Origin: Yinghuangia elevatio
GTDB lineage: Bacteria > Actinomycetota > Actinomycetes > Streptomycetales > Streptomycetaceae
Assembly (NCBI RefSeq): GCF_040649515.1
Contig: NZ_JBEZFP010000015.1
Coordinates: forward strand, 1 to 64,000
Reading direction: 5' to 3'
DNA: 64,000 nt
Shown: piece after piece, positions 18,028 through 26,411 of the stretch
Position numbering within the stretch: position 1 is the first letter of the stretch
Layout: the number at the start of each line of letters is the position of its first letter
Notes under the pieces: model-generated
What the model was told of the DNA's origin: nothing
Seen by the model: the letters and a program-made list of their open reading frames with translations, nothing else
Databases searched by the model: none
Position numbers and translations under genes: made by a program

Positions 18028-18720
18028 GTGGGTCGGCCCCGCCAACCACTGCTCAGCCGCGACCGCATCGTCGACGCCGCCCTGGCCCTCGTCGACGCGG
18101 AGGGGCTGGACGTCCTCTCGACCCGGCGCCTCGCCTCCGAGCTGGGGGTCAGCGGTCCCGCGCTGTACAACCACTTCGCGACGAAGGACGAGATCGTCGA
18201 CGCGGTCGTCGACACGGTCCTCGGCGAAGTGGACATCGCCGTGTTCGCGAGGGTGTCCGCGGACGCGGCGCGGGACGCGGCCGACGACCGGTCCCAGGAC
18301 GCCGCCGAAGCGACGTCCTGGGACGAGGCGTTGCGCGTATGGGCGCGTTCCTACCGTGCCGTGCTGGGTGCACACCCCAACCTCGTGCCGGCGCTCGCCC
18401 CGGGTCCCGCGCGCCGCCCGAACGCGCTGCGCATGGCCGACGCCGTCTTCGGCTCGCTCGTACGCTCCGGCTGGCCGCGCGCCCAAGCCACCCGGGTCGG
18501 GGTCCTGATGCGCTACTTCGTCACCGGGTCCGCGCTCGGCTCGTTCGCCGGCGGGTTCCCGGACGACGCCGCCTTGTACGCGGGGGAGTACCCGCACCTG
18601 GGCCAGGCCCATCTGCTCGCGGACGCGCAGCGCGAGATCAATGAGAACGCGTTCGAGGCGGGCCTGGAGGCGCTGCTGCACGGACTGGCCGACCGCTACG
18701 CGCGCGTGCGGGTGGGCTGA
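18028..18720 (+). CDS. TetR-family regulator (TetR class C-terminal domain)
   Basis: A 230-residue repressor starting at GTG 18028, eight bases after GGGAGG. The N-terminal helix-turn-helix includes RIVDAALALVDAEGLDVLSTRRLASELGVSGPALYNHFATKDEIVDAVVD. The longer ligand domain with PALAPGPARRPNALRMAD and GVLMRYFVTGSALGSF resembles the tetracycline-repressor subgroup. It faces the acyl-CoA ligase across the TTAGCA-G-TGCTAA palindrome, its likely operator. Its 3' end overlaps the convergent MMPL gene by 25 bases. Confidence 0.9.
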   Translation: MGRPRQPLLSRDRIVDAALALVDAEGLDVLSTRRLASELGVSGPALYNHFATKDEIVDAVVDTVLGEVDIAVFARVSADAARDAADDRSQDAAEATSWDEALRVWARSYRAVLGAHPNLVPALAPGPARRPNALRMADAVFGSLVRSGWPRAQATRVGVLMRYFVTGSALGSFAGGFPDDAALYAGEYPHLGQAHLLADAQREINENAFEAGLEALLHGLADRYARVRVG

Positions 18721-20939
18721 CGCTCGTCCGACGATTCACCCGAACGCGCTTCCTCATCAAGCGCGTTGGTGACGGGCGGCACCGGCTGTGCGGAGTCCCG
18801 CGCAAGGCGGGCCATCAGCCGCTCGCCCTCCATGTCGACGTGCGGCACGACCTTGTCGAGTCGGCGCGGGAACCACCAGGCGGCCTTGCCGAACAGCGCC
18901 ATCGCGGCGGGGACCAGCGCCATGCGGACGACGAATGCGTCCACCAGGACACCGACCGCCAGCGCGAATCCGATCGGCTGCACGATCGGGTCGTGGCCGA
19001 AGACGAAGCTGCCGAACACGGAGACCATGATCAGCGCGGCGGCGGTCACCACGCGTCCGCCGTTGCGTACCCCGCCCACGACCGCCTCGCGCGCGGAAGT
19101 GCCGTGCGCGTACTGCTCCTTCATGCCCGACACGACGAACAGCTCATAGTCCATGGCGAGTCCGAACAGCACGCCGATCAGCAGGATGGGTACGAAGCTC
19201 ACCACCGGGCCGACCTTCGGGACGTCGATCACGGCGTCGAGCCAGCCCCACTGGTACACGGCGACCACCGCACCCAGTGACGCCATGACGCTGAGCAGGA
19301 AGCCGACCACCGCCTTCAGCGGTACGAGCACCGACCGGAACGCGAGCGCGAGCAGCACGAAGGCGATGCCGACGATGACCGCGAGGAACGGCGGCAACGC
19401 CTGGCCGAGCTTTGCCGAGACGTCGATGTTGGCGGCCGTCGTCCCGGTCACGTCGATGCGCGCGCCGGTGGTGTCCTGAAGGTCGCCGCGCTGCTCGCGG
19501 ATCGCTTCGACGAGGTCCTTGGTGGCCGGGTCGTCCGGTCCGGTGTGCGGGATCACGGTGACCAGCGCGGTGCCGCCCTCGGCGTCGACGGTCGGTGGAA
19601 ACAGTGTGGCGACGCCCGGCAGTTCGGCGAGCCGGTCGGAGACCGCGCCGAACGCCGCGCCCGGATCGGCGGCACCCCGTGCGTCGACCGCCACCACGAG
19701 CGGGGCGTTGAAGCCCTCGCCGAAGCCCTCGGCGACCAGGTCGTAGGCCTCGCGCGCATCCGTCCCGGTGGCCTGCGAGCCGCCGCCCGGCAGCCCGAGT
19801 CGCAGGTCGGCGGCCGGGAGCGCGAGCGTGACGAGGGCCGCGAGGCCGATCAACAGCACGGCGACCGGGCGGCGTACGACGAATCGTGCCCACCGCTCGC
19901 CGACCGCGCCCTCCCGGGCGGGCGTACGGCGCACCGGGAGGCGGTTGAGCCGGTGGCCGGCGAATCCGAGCAGGGCGGGCAGCAGCGTGATCGCGACGAG
20001 CACCGCGACCACGACCGCGCCCGAGGCGGCCAGGCCCATCACGGTCAGGAACGGCACGCCCGCGACTGCGAGTCCGGCGAGCGCGACGACGACGGTCAGG
20101 CCCGCGAAGACGACGGCGCTGCCCGCGGTCGCGTTGGCGCGCGCGGCCGCCTCGCCGGGCGGCAGCCCTTCGGCGAGGTGGCGGCGGTGCCGCGACACGA
20201 TGAAGAGCGCGTAGTCGATGCCGACCGCGAGACCGACCATCAGGGCGAGCACCGGGGCCGTCGTGATGATCTCGAACGTCCCGGAGAGTGCCAGGATTCC
20301 GGCCATCGCGACGCCGACCCCGACGAAGGCGGTGAGCAGTGGGAGCCCCGCGGACACCAGGGTCCCCAGGGTGACGAGCAGGACGACCGCGGCGACCGCG
20401 AGCCCGATCGCCTCGCCGCCGTCGACGACGGCCATCTCGGTGTAGACGTCGCCGCCGTACGCGACTTCGAGCCCGGCGTCGCCCGCCGGTTCGGCCGCGT
20501 CGCGCACCGCGTCGCGCTGACGGGCCGTCACATCGGCCAGGCTGCGGTCGAATTCGACCAGCGCGATGGCCATGCGTCCGTCCGGTGACACCGCGCCGGT
20601 CGTGTACGGGTCGGGCACCGCGGCGACACCGGGGGCGGCGGCGATGCGGGTGACGGCCGCCGAGACGGCCGCGCGGGCCTCCGGCGTGTCGGCGCCGCCC
20701 GCGGCGTCGGCGGCGAAGACGACCTGGGCCGAGCCGTGGTCCTGGGCCGGGAAGGCCTCCTTCACACGGTTGAGGGTGCGCTGTGCCTCGGTGCCGGGGA
20801 CCTTGAACTCGTCGCTGGTCGAGCCCGCGAACGCGCCCGCGGCGGCGACCGCGGCGAGGAGCACGGCGATCCAGACGGCGAGCACGGCGCGACGCCGGTC
20901 ATGGCAGTAGCGGCCGAGGCGGTACAGGTACGTGGCCAT
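18696..20939 (-). CDS. MMPL-family RND exporter
   Basis: A 747-residue inner-membrane transporter starting at ATG 20939. It has the two-fold MMPL layout: helix 1 (about 19-38), a large outer loop, helices 2-6 (about 170-330), a second outer loop after the TGTDAREAYDLVAEGFGEGF stretch, and helices 7-12 (about 520-690). GLAVGIDYALFIVSRHRRHL in helix 4 and FGLAMDYELFVVSGMKEQY in helix 10 carry the conserved Asp-Tyr pairs used for proton relay. Family members export lipids, siderophores or drugs. A TetR gene with a repeated operator lies divergently upstream and probably represses it. Confidence 0.92.
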   Translation of the reverse strand: MATYLYRLGRYCHDRRRAVLAVWIAVLLAAVAAAGAFAGSTSDEFKVPGTEAQRTLNRVKEAFPAQDHGSAQVVFAADAAGGADTPEARAAVSAAVTRIAAAPGVAAVPDPYTTGAVSPDGRMAIALVEFDRSLADVTARQRDAVRDAAEPAGDAGLEVAYGGDVYTEMAVVDGGEAIGLAVAAVVLLVTLGTLVSAGLPLLTAFVGVGVAMAGILALSGTFEIITTAPVLALMVGLAVGIDYALFIVSRHRRHLAEGLPPGEAAARANATAGSAVVFAGLTVVVALAGLAVAGVPFLTVMGLAASGAVVVAVLVAITLLPALLGFAGHRLNRLPVRRTPAREGAVGERWARFVVRRPVAVLLIGLAALVTLALPAADLRLGLPGGGSQATGTDAREAYDLVAEGFGEGFNAPLVVAVDARGAADPGAAFGAVSDRLAELPGVATLFPPTVDAEGGTALVTVIPHTGPDDPATKDLVEAIREQRGDLQDTTGARIDVTGTTAANIDVSAKLGQALPPFLAVIVGIAFVLLALAFRSVLVPLKAVVGFLLSVMASLGAVVAVYQWGWLDAVIDVPKVGPVVSFVPILLIGVLFGLAMDYELFVVSGMKEQYAHGTSAREAVVGGVRNGGRVVTAAALIMVSVFGSFVFGHDPIVQPIGFALAVGVLVDAFVVRMALVPAAMALFGKAAWWFPRRLDKVVPHVDMEGERLMARLARDSAQPVPPVTNALDEEARSGESSDERQPTRTRA

Positions 20940-21006
20940 GCGTCAGCCCTTCGTCGGGTCCAGGCAGGGGACCGGAGCGTTTGTGACCACCGTACGCGCA
21001 ACATGT

Positions 21007-21066
21007 TCAAGTGACAAAGTCGAGCAATCAAGTCGGATAACAAAGTCAGGCAACATAGTCACTTGA
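21007..21066. promoter_or_regulatory. Periodic operator array between MMPL and tetR genes
   Basis: Four AAGTC/TAGTC-type elements end at 21021, 21034, 21047 and 21060, exactly 13 bp apart: GACAAAGTC, AATCAAGTC, AACAAAGTC, AACATAGTC. The array is bracketed by a perfect inverted repeat, TCAAGTGAC (21007-21015) and GTCACTTGA (21058-21066). It lies in the 216-bp divergent gap, about 70 bp from the MMPL start and 90 bp from the tetR start. Several TetR dimers could bind side by side. Confidence 0.6.
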
Positions 21067-21155
21067 CCTGGGCATGCGAACTGGAAGTCATTCGTCGGGA
21101 GGGGTCGGCCCGGGCGCCCGACCGGTTTCCCCGATCAGCCGGATACCCTGGCCCG

Positions 21156-21863
21156 ATGGCCCACGTCCCCGCCTCCGAGAGGCGCCCGCAGCTGATCGAG
21201 GCCGCCGTCAGGCTCATGGCGCGGGAGGGCATCGCGGCCGGCAGCACCCGGGCCATCGCGGCGGAACTGGGCGTGGCCCAGGCGACCGTGCACTACACGT
21301 TCGGTTCGAAGCGGGACCTGTACCGGGCCGTCGTCGAGACGCTGACCTCCGAATACATCGACCAGGTGGCGGTGTCCGCGCTGCCCGAAGGCGGTGGCTT
21401 CGACGAGCAGGTGCGTACGCTCGCGCACGCCCTCTGGGCGCGGGTCCGTGCCGAGCCGGGCCGCAGCACGCTGCTCACCGAGTTCACGGTGCTGGCGCTG
21501 CGCGACCCCGAGCTCCGCGACATCATGCGGGCCCACGAGCGGACCATCGAGCGGACCGCCGCGGACATCCTGACCGGGCTCGCGGCCGAGACGGACCAGG
21601 AGCTGGCCACCCCCGCGCTCGACATCGCGATCCACTTCCTGACCGCACTGGACGGCCTCATCCAGCGGTACCTGCTGTTCCAGCCGGCACCCGACGCCGA
21701 GGCCGGCTCCCGGGACGGCACGGAGCGCAGCGTCGAGAACAAGACCGGGACGGGCACCGACGAGACGGCCGACGGGACCGCCGAGGACGCGCGGCGTGCC
21801 CTCGACGTGCTGGTGGAGACGACCCTCGGGCTCTGCCGGGGCCCGCGCGGCGAAGGCCGCTGA
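21156..21863 (+). CDS. TetR-family regulator of the MMPL exporter
   Basis: A 235-residue repressor. The start is ATG 21156, with TACCCT (21144-21149) exactly six bases upstream, so it is probably leaderless. The DNA-binding part reads RRPQLIEAAVRLMAREGIAAGSTRAIAAELGVAQATVHYTFGSKRDLYRAVVE. The ligand domain is typical up to LTALDGLIQRYLLFQPAP. A hydrophilic, Gly/Thr/Glu-rich segment of about 30 residues (about 185-215) then interrupts it before the last helix (ARRALDVLVETTLGLC). It is divergent from the MMPL gene and next to the 13-bp-periodic operator. Confidence 0.9.
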   Translation: MAHVPASERRPQLIEAAVRLMAREGIAAGSTRAIAAELGVAQATVHYTFGSKRDLYRAVVETLTSEYIDQVAVSALPEGGGFDEQVRTLAHALWARVRAEPGRSTLLTEFTVLALRDPELRDIMRAHERTIERTAADILTGLAAETDQELATPALDIAIHFLTALDGLIQRYLLFQPAPDAEAGSRDGTERSVENKTGTGTDETADGTAEDARRALDVLVETTLGLCRGPRGEGR

Positions 21864-21914
21864 GCCGGCCGAGGCACGCCGCCCGGCATCCGGGGAAAAA
21901 GTCCGCGCGGCACC

Positions 21915-21943
21915 GATGAGTTCCCGTGCGCGGGTGAGTCCAT
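21915..21943 (+). promoter_or_regulatory. Putative alternative-sigma promoter (GATGAG-N17-GTCCAT)
   Basis: GATGAG at 21915-21920 and GTCCAT at 21938-21943 have the same 17-bp spacing as at 13736-13764. The preceding GGAAAAAGTCCGCGCGGCACC also matches that locus. It lies 44 bases upstream of the VOC gene start, the same distance as at the DUF6069 gene, so the two genes probably share a sigma factor. Confidence 0.5.
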
Positions 21944-21987
21944 AGAGAGACGGCACATTCGCGCACGAAACCAAGCAGGAGGCTCTC

Positions 21988-22482
21988 ATGACCGGCGGCG
22001 GATTCACCGCATGTCTCTGGTTCGACGGCCAGGCCGAGGAGGCCGCGGCGCACTACCTGTCGATCTTCAAGAACGGCTCCATCGGCCGCATCGCCCGGTA
22101 CCCCGAGGGCGACTACCCCGAGGGCACGATGGGCAAGCCGGGCGACGTCATGGAGGTCGAGTTCGAGGTCAACGGACAGAAGTTCGTCGGTCTCAACGGC
22201 GGCCCGCAGTTCACGTTCAACGAGGCCGTCTCCTTCCAGATCCCGTGCGCCGACCAGGCCGAGGTCGACTACTACTGGGACAAGCTGTCCGAGGGCGGCG
22301 AGAAGGGCCCGTGCGGCTGGCTCAAGGACAAGTTCGGCCTGTCCTGGCAGGTCTTCCCGGCGGAGATCATCGACCTGATGACCGACCCCGACCCGGAGAA
22401 GGCCCGCCGTACCACCGAGGCCATGATGAAGATGTCGAAGATCGACCTCGACACCCTGCGCAAGGCGTACGCCGGCGAGTGA
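21988..22482 (+). CDS. VOC family protein (PhnB / 3-demethylubiquinone methyltransferase-like fold)
   Basis: A 164-residue protein with two glyoxalase-type beta-alpha-beta-beta-beta units: FTACLWFDGQAEEAAAHYLSIF and, later, EVDYYWDKLSEGGEKGPCGWLKDKFGLSWQVFP. This pattern is PF06983. The start is ATG 21988, seven bases after AGCAGGAGG. Despite the old name these are not methyltransferases; they bind small ligands or metals and their role is mostly unknown. It has its own promoter with a non-housekeeping -35 box and a strong terminator-like hairpin at 22620. Confidence 0.88.
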   Translation: MTGGGFTACLWFDGQAEEAAAHYLSIFKNGSIGRIARYPEGDYPEGTMGKPGDVMEVEFEVNGQKFVGLNGGPQFTFNEAVSFQIPCADQAEVDYYWDKLSEGGEKGPCGWLKDKFGLSWQVFPAEIIDLMTDPDPEKARRTTEAMMKMSKIDLDTLRKAYAGE

Positions 22483-22619
22483 CGTCCGGCGCGCACCGCG
22501 CACCGGCCGCCCGCGAGGCGACCGGCGCGACGGTCGGAGCGGCGATCAACTCGGCGACCAACTTACTGGTCAGAGCAGCGGTCAAAGCGGCAAATACCGC
22601 GGCAATCAGCACTGACACC

Positions 22620-22655
22620 AGGGCGCGTCTCTATCGAAAGACAGAGACGCGCCCT
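22620..22655 (+). terminator. Strong hairpin carrying an operator-like loop
   Basis: AGGGCGCGTCTCT (22620-22632) pairs perfectly with AGAGACGCGCCCT (22643-22655) around the ten-base loop ATCGAAAGAC. As a terminator it serves the VOC gene, 137 bp upstream. Its loop and left arm contain CTCTATCGAAAGAC (22629-22642), found again at 26374 with one mismatch, so it may also be a regulator site for the ABC transporter promoter. The 22483-22619 stretch before it has no convincing gene. Confidence 0.7.
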
Positions 22656-22703
22656 TCCCTTCGGCCGATGTCGGGGCCCCCGCCCGCTTCATAGCGTCTT
22701 CCC

Positions 22704-23606
22704 ATGATCACTCTGGAACGCCTCACCAAGCGGTACGGAGACACCACCGCGGTCGACGACCTCAGCCTCGTCGTCCGGCCCGGCGGCGTCACCGGGTTCC
22801 TCGGCCCCAACGGCGCGGGGAAGTCCACCACCATGCGCATGATCCTCGGCCTCGACCGGCCCACGTCGGGACGCGCGCTCGTCGGCGGCCGGGCGTACGC
22901 GGAACTGGCCCACCCGCTCCGCGAGGTGGGAGCGCTGCTCGACGCGAAGGCGCTGCATCCGGGGCGTTCCGCCCGCGACCACCTCCGCGCGCTCGCCCGT
23001 ACCCACGACATCCCGCGCGGCCGTGTCGACGAAGTCCTCGGCATGGTGGGCCTGTCCGACGTCGCCGGACGCCGCGCGGGCACCTTCTCGCTCGGTATGG
23101 GCCAGCGCCTGGGCATCGCCGCGGCGCTCCTCGGCGACCCTGCGACGCTGATGTTCGACGAGCCGGTCAACGGGCTCGACCCGGACGGCGTGATGTGGAT
23201 CCGCCGCCTGATCCGGTCGCTCGCCGCCGAGGGACGGACCATCTTCGTCTCCAGCCATCTGATGAGCGAAATGCAGCTCACCGCGGACCAGTTGGTGGTG
23301 ATCGGGCGCGGGCGGCTGCTGGCGGACGCGCCCCTTTCCGAGGTGCTGGCCGGCGCGCCGACCGCGGGCGTGACCGTGCGCGGCCCGGAACTCACCGCGC
23401 TCTCCCGTGAACTGGCCGCCGCCGGGGCGGTCGTGCGGGACGAGGGGGACCGGCTCTCGGTGGGCGGTGCGTCCGTCGAGGACGTGGGCCGGACCGCCCA
23501 TCGCCTCGGCGTACTGCTCTACGAACTGAGCCCGAGGCAGGTCTCGCTCGAACAGGCGTACATGGAACTGACGGCCGAGGCCGTGGAGTATGGAGGCACC
23601 CGATGA
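22704..23606 (+). CDS. ABC transporter ATP-binding protein
   Basis: A 300-residue ATPase of the BcrA/DrrA-type export family. Walker A GPNGAGKST is at 34-42, the signature SLGMGQRLGI at about 128-137, and Walker B LMFDEPVNGLDPDG at about 149-162, with the switch histidine in VSSHLMSEM. The C-terminal part (about 215-300) is the extra domain of exporter ATPases. ATG 22704 has TAGCGT (22692-22697) exactly six bases upstream and no ribosome site, so the transcript is probably leaderless. Its stop overlaps the permease start by four bases (ATGA). With the permease and the following two-component system it forms a typical drug- or peptide-sensing module. Confidence 0.93.
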   Translation: MITLERLTKRYGDTTAVDDLSLVVRPGGVTGFLGPNGAGKSTTMRMILGLDRPTSGRALVGGRAYAELAHPLREVGALLDAKALHPGRSARDHLRALARTHDIPRGRVDEVLGMVGLSDVAGRRAGTFSLGMGQRLGIAAALLGDPATLMFDEPVNGLDPDGVMWIRRLIRSLAAEGRTIFVSSHLMSEMQLTADQLVVIGRGRLLADAPLSEVLAGAPTAGVTVRGPELTALSRELAAAGAVVRDEGDRLSVGGASVEDVGRTAHRLGVLLYELSPRQVSLEQAYMELTAEAVEYGGTR

Positions 23607-24448
23607 CCACGCCGCACCCGACCGCGCAATCGTCCACGTACCCGGCCACGCACTCGCCCGCTACGCAGCCGCCCACGTCGCAACCGTCAGCACCCCAAAC
23701 GCCCGCGCGGCAATTTGCCGCCCTGCGACGGTCCTTCGGGTCCGAGTGGATCAAGCTGTGGACCGTCCGCTCCACCTGGTGGGCGCTGAGCGCCGCCGTC
23801 GTCCTGATGACCGGGGTCGCCGCGATCATGGGCGGCGACTTCGCCGGTGACGTCGAGAAGGGCGAGGTCACGGACGGCACTTCGATGGGTATCGCGGAAC
23901 CCGCCGCGGACGCCGCGATGCTCGCGCAGTTCGGCCTCATCGCCTTCGCGATGCTCGCGGTCACCGGCGAGTTCGGCACCGGGGCGATCCGCGGCACGCT
24001 GTGCGCCGACCCGCGGCGCGGCCGGGTGCTGCTGGCCAAGACCCTTGCGGTGAGCGCCGTCGTGGTGCCCCTCGCCTTCGTGCTGGCACTGCTCGGCCTC
24101 GTCGCCGGGGACGTCACACTCGGCGAGTACGGCACCGGCGGCACCACCGTCGAGGACGTCGCCGCGACCACCGTCTACCTCGTGCTGGCCGCGGTGTTCA
24201 CCGTCGGCGTCGGGGCGCTGCTGCGCAACTCGGTCGGCACGCTGAGCGCGGTCATCGTGCTGCTGCTCGCGCTGCCCATCACCCTGGGTGCGGACCGTTC
24301 CGCCTATCTGCCCGGCGGCGCCGGCCTCAACCTGCTGGGCGGCGAGGACCCTCCGTACTCGCGGCTGACCGCCGCCGTGCTGTTCGCGCTGTGGACGGTG
24401 GCCGCGCAACTCGCGGGCTACGCGTCGCTGCGCCGCCGCGACGTCTGA
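23603..24448 (+). CDS. ABC transporter permease (ABC-2 type)
   Basis: A 281-residue permease translationally coupled to its ATPase. A proline/threonine/serine-rich N-terminal tail of about 40 residues is followed by FGSEWIKLWTVRSTWWAL, the usual amphipathic entry of ABC-2 exporters. Six hydrophobic segments follow, with TGEFGTGAIRGTLCADPRRGRVLLAKTL as the typical cytoplasmic coupling region. The protein should dimerise in the inner membrane. The minus-strand response regulator gene ends five bases after it, so the transporter and its regulators converge. Confidence 0.9.
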   Translation: MTTPHPTAQSSTYPATHSPATQPPTSQPSAPQTPARQFAALRRSFGSEWIKLWTVRSTWWALSAAVVLMTGVAAIMGGDFAGDVEKGEVTDGTSMGIAEPAADAAMLAQFGLIAFAMLAVTGEFGTGAIRGTLCADPRRGRVLLAKTLAVSAVVVPLAFVLALLGLVAGDVTLGEYGTGGTTVEDVAATTVYLVLAAVFTVGVGALLRNSVGTLSAVIVLLLALPITLGADRSAYLPGGAGLNLLGGEDPPYSRLTAAVLFALWTVAAQLAGYASLRRRDV

Positions 24449-24452
24449 CCGC

Positions 24453-25106
24453 TCATTCCACCATCCCGGCCTCGTACGCGAGGATCGCGGCCTGCACCCG
24501 GTTCCGTACCTGGAGCCGGGTCAGGATCGCGCTCACGTGCGTCTTGACGGTGCCCTCGACGAGGTTGAGCCGGCGGGCGATCTCCGCGTTGGAGATGCCC
24601 TCGCCGATCAGGGCCAGCACCTCGCGCTCGCGCGGGGTGAGCACGGCGACCCGGTCGGCCGCCTGCGCGGTGCGCACCGACCGGCCCATCGTGTCGATGA
24701 CACGCTTGGCGACGCGCGGCGACAGGTAGGCGGCCCCGTCGGCCGCCGCCCGGATCCCGGTGGTGAGTTCGCGCGGGTCGCCCGACTTGAGCAGGAAGCC
24801 GGTGGCACCCGCGTCGATGGCCTCGGCGATGTACGCGTCCTCGCCGAACGTCGTCAGGATCACCACCGCGACCTCCGGCAGCAGGCGGCGCAGCTCGGCG
24901 GCCGCGGCGAGGCCGTCCATGCGCGGCATGCGGATGTCGAGCACGGCCACGTCCGGCCGGTGCCGCCGGGCGAGTTCGACCGCCTCGGCGCCGTCCTCGG
25001 CCTCTGCCACGACCTCGATCCCCGGGTCGCTCGCGAGGATTGCGCGTACTCCGGCGCGGATCAGCGGCTCGTCCTCGGCGAGGAGGACGCGTACGGGGGT
25101 ACTCAC
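24453..25106 (-). CDS. NarL/FixJ-family response regulator
   Basis: A 217-residue two-domain regulator. The receiver has the acidic pair E11-D12, phospho-acceptor Asp57 (VAVLDIRMP) and Lys near 107 (LLKSGDP). The LuxR-type helix-turn-helix (about 150-215) reads LTPREREVLALIGEGISNAEIARRLNLVEGTVKTHVSAIL. Its start overlaps the kinase stop by four bases (ATGA). Position next to the ABC exporter suggests it activates that transporter. Confidence 0.93.
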   Translation of the reverse strand: MSTPVRVLLAEDEPLIRAGVRAILASDPGIEVVAEAEDGAEAVELARRHRPDVAVLDIRMPRMDGLAAAAELRRLLPEVAVVILTTFGEDAYIAEAIDAGATGFLLKSGDPRELTTGIRAAADGAAYLSPRVAKRVIDTMGRSVRTAQAADRVAVLTPREREVLALIGEGISNAEIARRLNLVEGTVKTHVSAILTRLQVRNRVQAAILAYEAGMVE

Positions 25107-26338
25107 CTGGCGACTTCCCGCCGTACCGGCCGCGCGGGCGCGGCGGACCCGGGCGGCGTGTCCGACTTGGTCGGCGCCGACGGCGCCGCGTCCTGGGCCT
25201 CGGCGGCCGGACGGGACGCCGGGAAGTGCGCGGCCACCTCGAAGCCGCCCGCGCGCGGTGCGGCGGTGAAGGTGCCGCCTGCGAGCCGTACGCGCTCCCG
25301 CAGCCCGATCAGTCCGCTGCGGCTGCCGGGCGCGGGACCGCGTTCGGCGAGCACCGAACCGGCGACGCCGGGCCTGCCGTTGCTCACACGTACCTCGGCG
25401 GCGTCGGGGCGGTAGGCCAGCGCGACCCGGACCTTCGCTCCGGGTGCGTGCTTGGCCGCATTGGTCAGGGACTCGCGCACCACGCGGTGGACGGCGAGCG
25501 TGAGTTGCGGCGAATCAGGGGCCTGGCCGGTGCGTTCCAGCACCACCGACATGCCTGATTCGCGCGAGCGGGCCACCAGTTCGTCGATCGACTCGTGCAC
25601 CGGTTCCGTGGGGGCCGCGCGGTTGTCGGTCTGCAGCACGCCGATGATCTCGTGCAGGCGGTCGGTCGCCGCCGCCGCACCCGCGCGCAGGTCGGCGGCC
25701 GCCGCCCGCTGGGCATCCGGGAGAGCGGGGTCGACCTCGAGGACCGCCGCGCGCAGCGCCAGCAGGCTCAGCTCGTGCCCGAGCGAATCGTGCATGTCCT
25801 GGGCGATGCGGGCGCGTTCGCGCATGCGGGCCCGGTCGGCGTGCATCTCCTGTTCGCGCTCCAGGTGCCTGGCCCGGTCCCAGCCCGCCGCGGCGAGCGC
25901 GCGGCGCTGCCGCAGGTTCCGGCCGACCAGCCAGGGCACGGCGACGCTGAAGAGGAGTTCCGCGGTGAGCGTGCCCAGCGGCCGCATCCCCGACGCGACG
26001 CCGCCCACGAACAACGCCGGGACCGCCAGGGCCGGCGCCCAGGCCAGCGGCCGCAGCCGCCCGCTGCGCAGCGCCGCCAGGAACGCCACGAGCGCGACGA
26101 TGCCGTAATAGCGGCCGTCCCACTGCGCGAGCCCGATGCCGATCGCGAGGGACATCGACGGCAGCTTCCACGACAGGGCGCCCGCCACGGCGACGATGCC
26201 GAGCGCGACCGCGAGGCGCGTGGAGAGGAACGGGTCCGGGGAGTTGACGGACAGGCAGAAGGCCGTGGCCGTCGTCCACAGCGCGAGGTCGGCGAGCAGC
26301 GGCTTGCGCCGCCATATGCGGTCCGACTGGTCGATCAT
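25103..26338 (-). CDS. Sensor histidine kinase (HisKA_3 type)
   Basis: A 411-residue kinase starting at ATG 26338 (MIDQSDRIWRRKPLL). Four to five membrane helices occupy about residues 15-140 with almost no outer domain, typical of intramembrane-sensing kinases paired with ABC exporters. The phospho-acceptor is His183 in RIAQDMHDSLGHELSLL, and the ATPase part carries REVSNAAKH-like and GLIGLRERVRLAGG boxes. The C-terminus is a flexible Ala/Pro-rich tail. TAGCGT lies eight bases before the ATG, suggesting a leaderless message. It is divergent from the esterase at 26412 and shares with it a gap holding the TCGAAAGAC motif. Confidence 0.92.
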   Translation of the reverse strand: MIDQSDRIWRRKPLLADLALWTTATAFCLSVNSPDPFLSTRLAVALGIVAVAGALSWKLPSMSLAIGIGLAQWDGRYYGIVALVAFLAALRSGRLRPLAWAPALAVPALFVGGVASGMRPLGTLTAELLFSVAVPWLVGRNLRQRRALAAAGWDRARHLEREQEMHADRARMRERARIAQDMHDSLGHELSLLALRAAVLEVDPALPDAQRAAAADLRAGAAAATDRLHEIIGVLQTDNRAAPTEPVHESIDELVARSRESGMSVVLERTGQAPDSPQLTLAVHRVVRESLTNAAKHAPGAKVRVALAYRPDAAEVRVSNGRPGVAGSVLAERGPAPGSRSGLIGLRERVRLAGGTFTAAPRAGGFEVAAHFPASRPAAEAQDAAPSAPTKSDTPPGSAAPARPVRREVAR

Positions 26339-26373
26339 GTCTCGGACGCTACCCCACGACACGCGGCGCGGCC

Positions 26374-26387
26374 TCTGTCGAAAGACG
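26374..26387. promoter_or_regulatory. CTCTGTCGAAAGAC motif shared with the ABC transporter promoter
   Basis: This 14-mer differs by one base from 22629-22642. Its core GTC-GAAA-GAC is an inverted repeat. It lies just upstream of the expected -35 region of the kinase gene (-10 box at 26347-26352 on the minus strand) and over the expected -35 of the esterase gene (-10 TAGCGT at 26400-26405). It is a candidate binding site for the NarL-type regulator encoded next door. Confidence 0.45.
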
Positions 26388-26411
26388 TGGCCGGTCGGTA
26401 GCGTGCACGGG

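Noticed and set aside
15451..18681. Very long minus-strand open frame across the esterase, ligase and tetR genes
   Set aside because: It crosses several well-supported genes in another frame and contains no recognisable domain of its own.
22483..22619. Short hydrophobic minus-strand frame (MSVLIAAVFAALTAALTSK) after the VOC gene
   Set aside because: It looks like a membrane helix but has no ribosome site, overlaps the VOC gene end and turns into arginine-rich shadow sequence.
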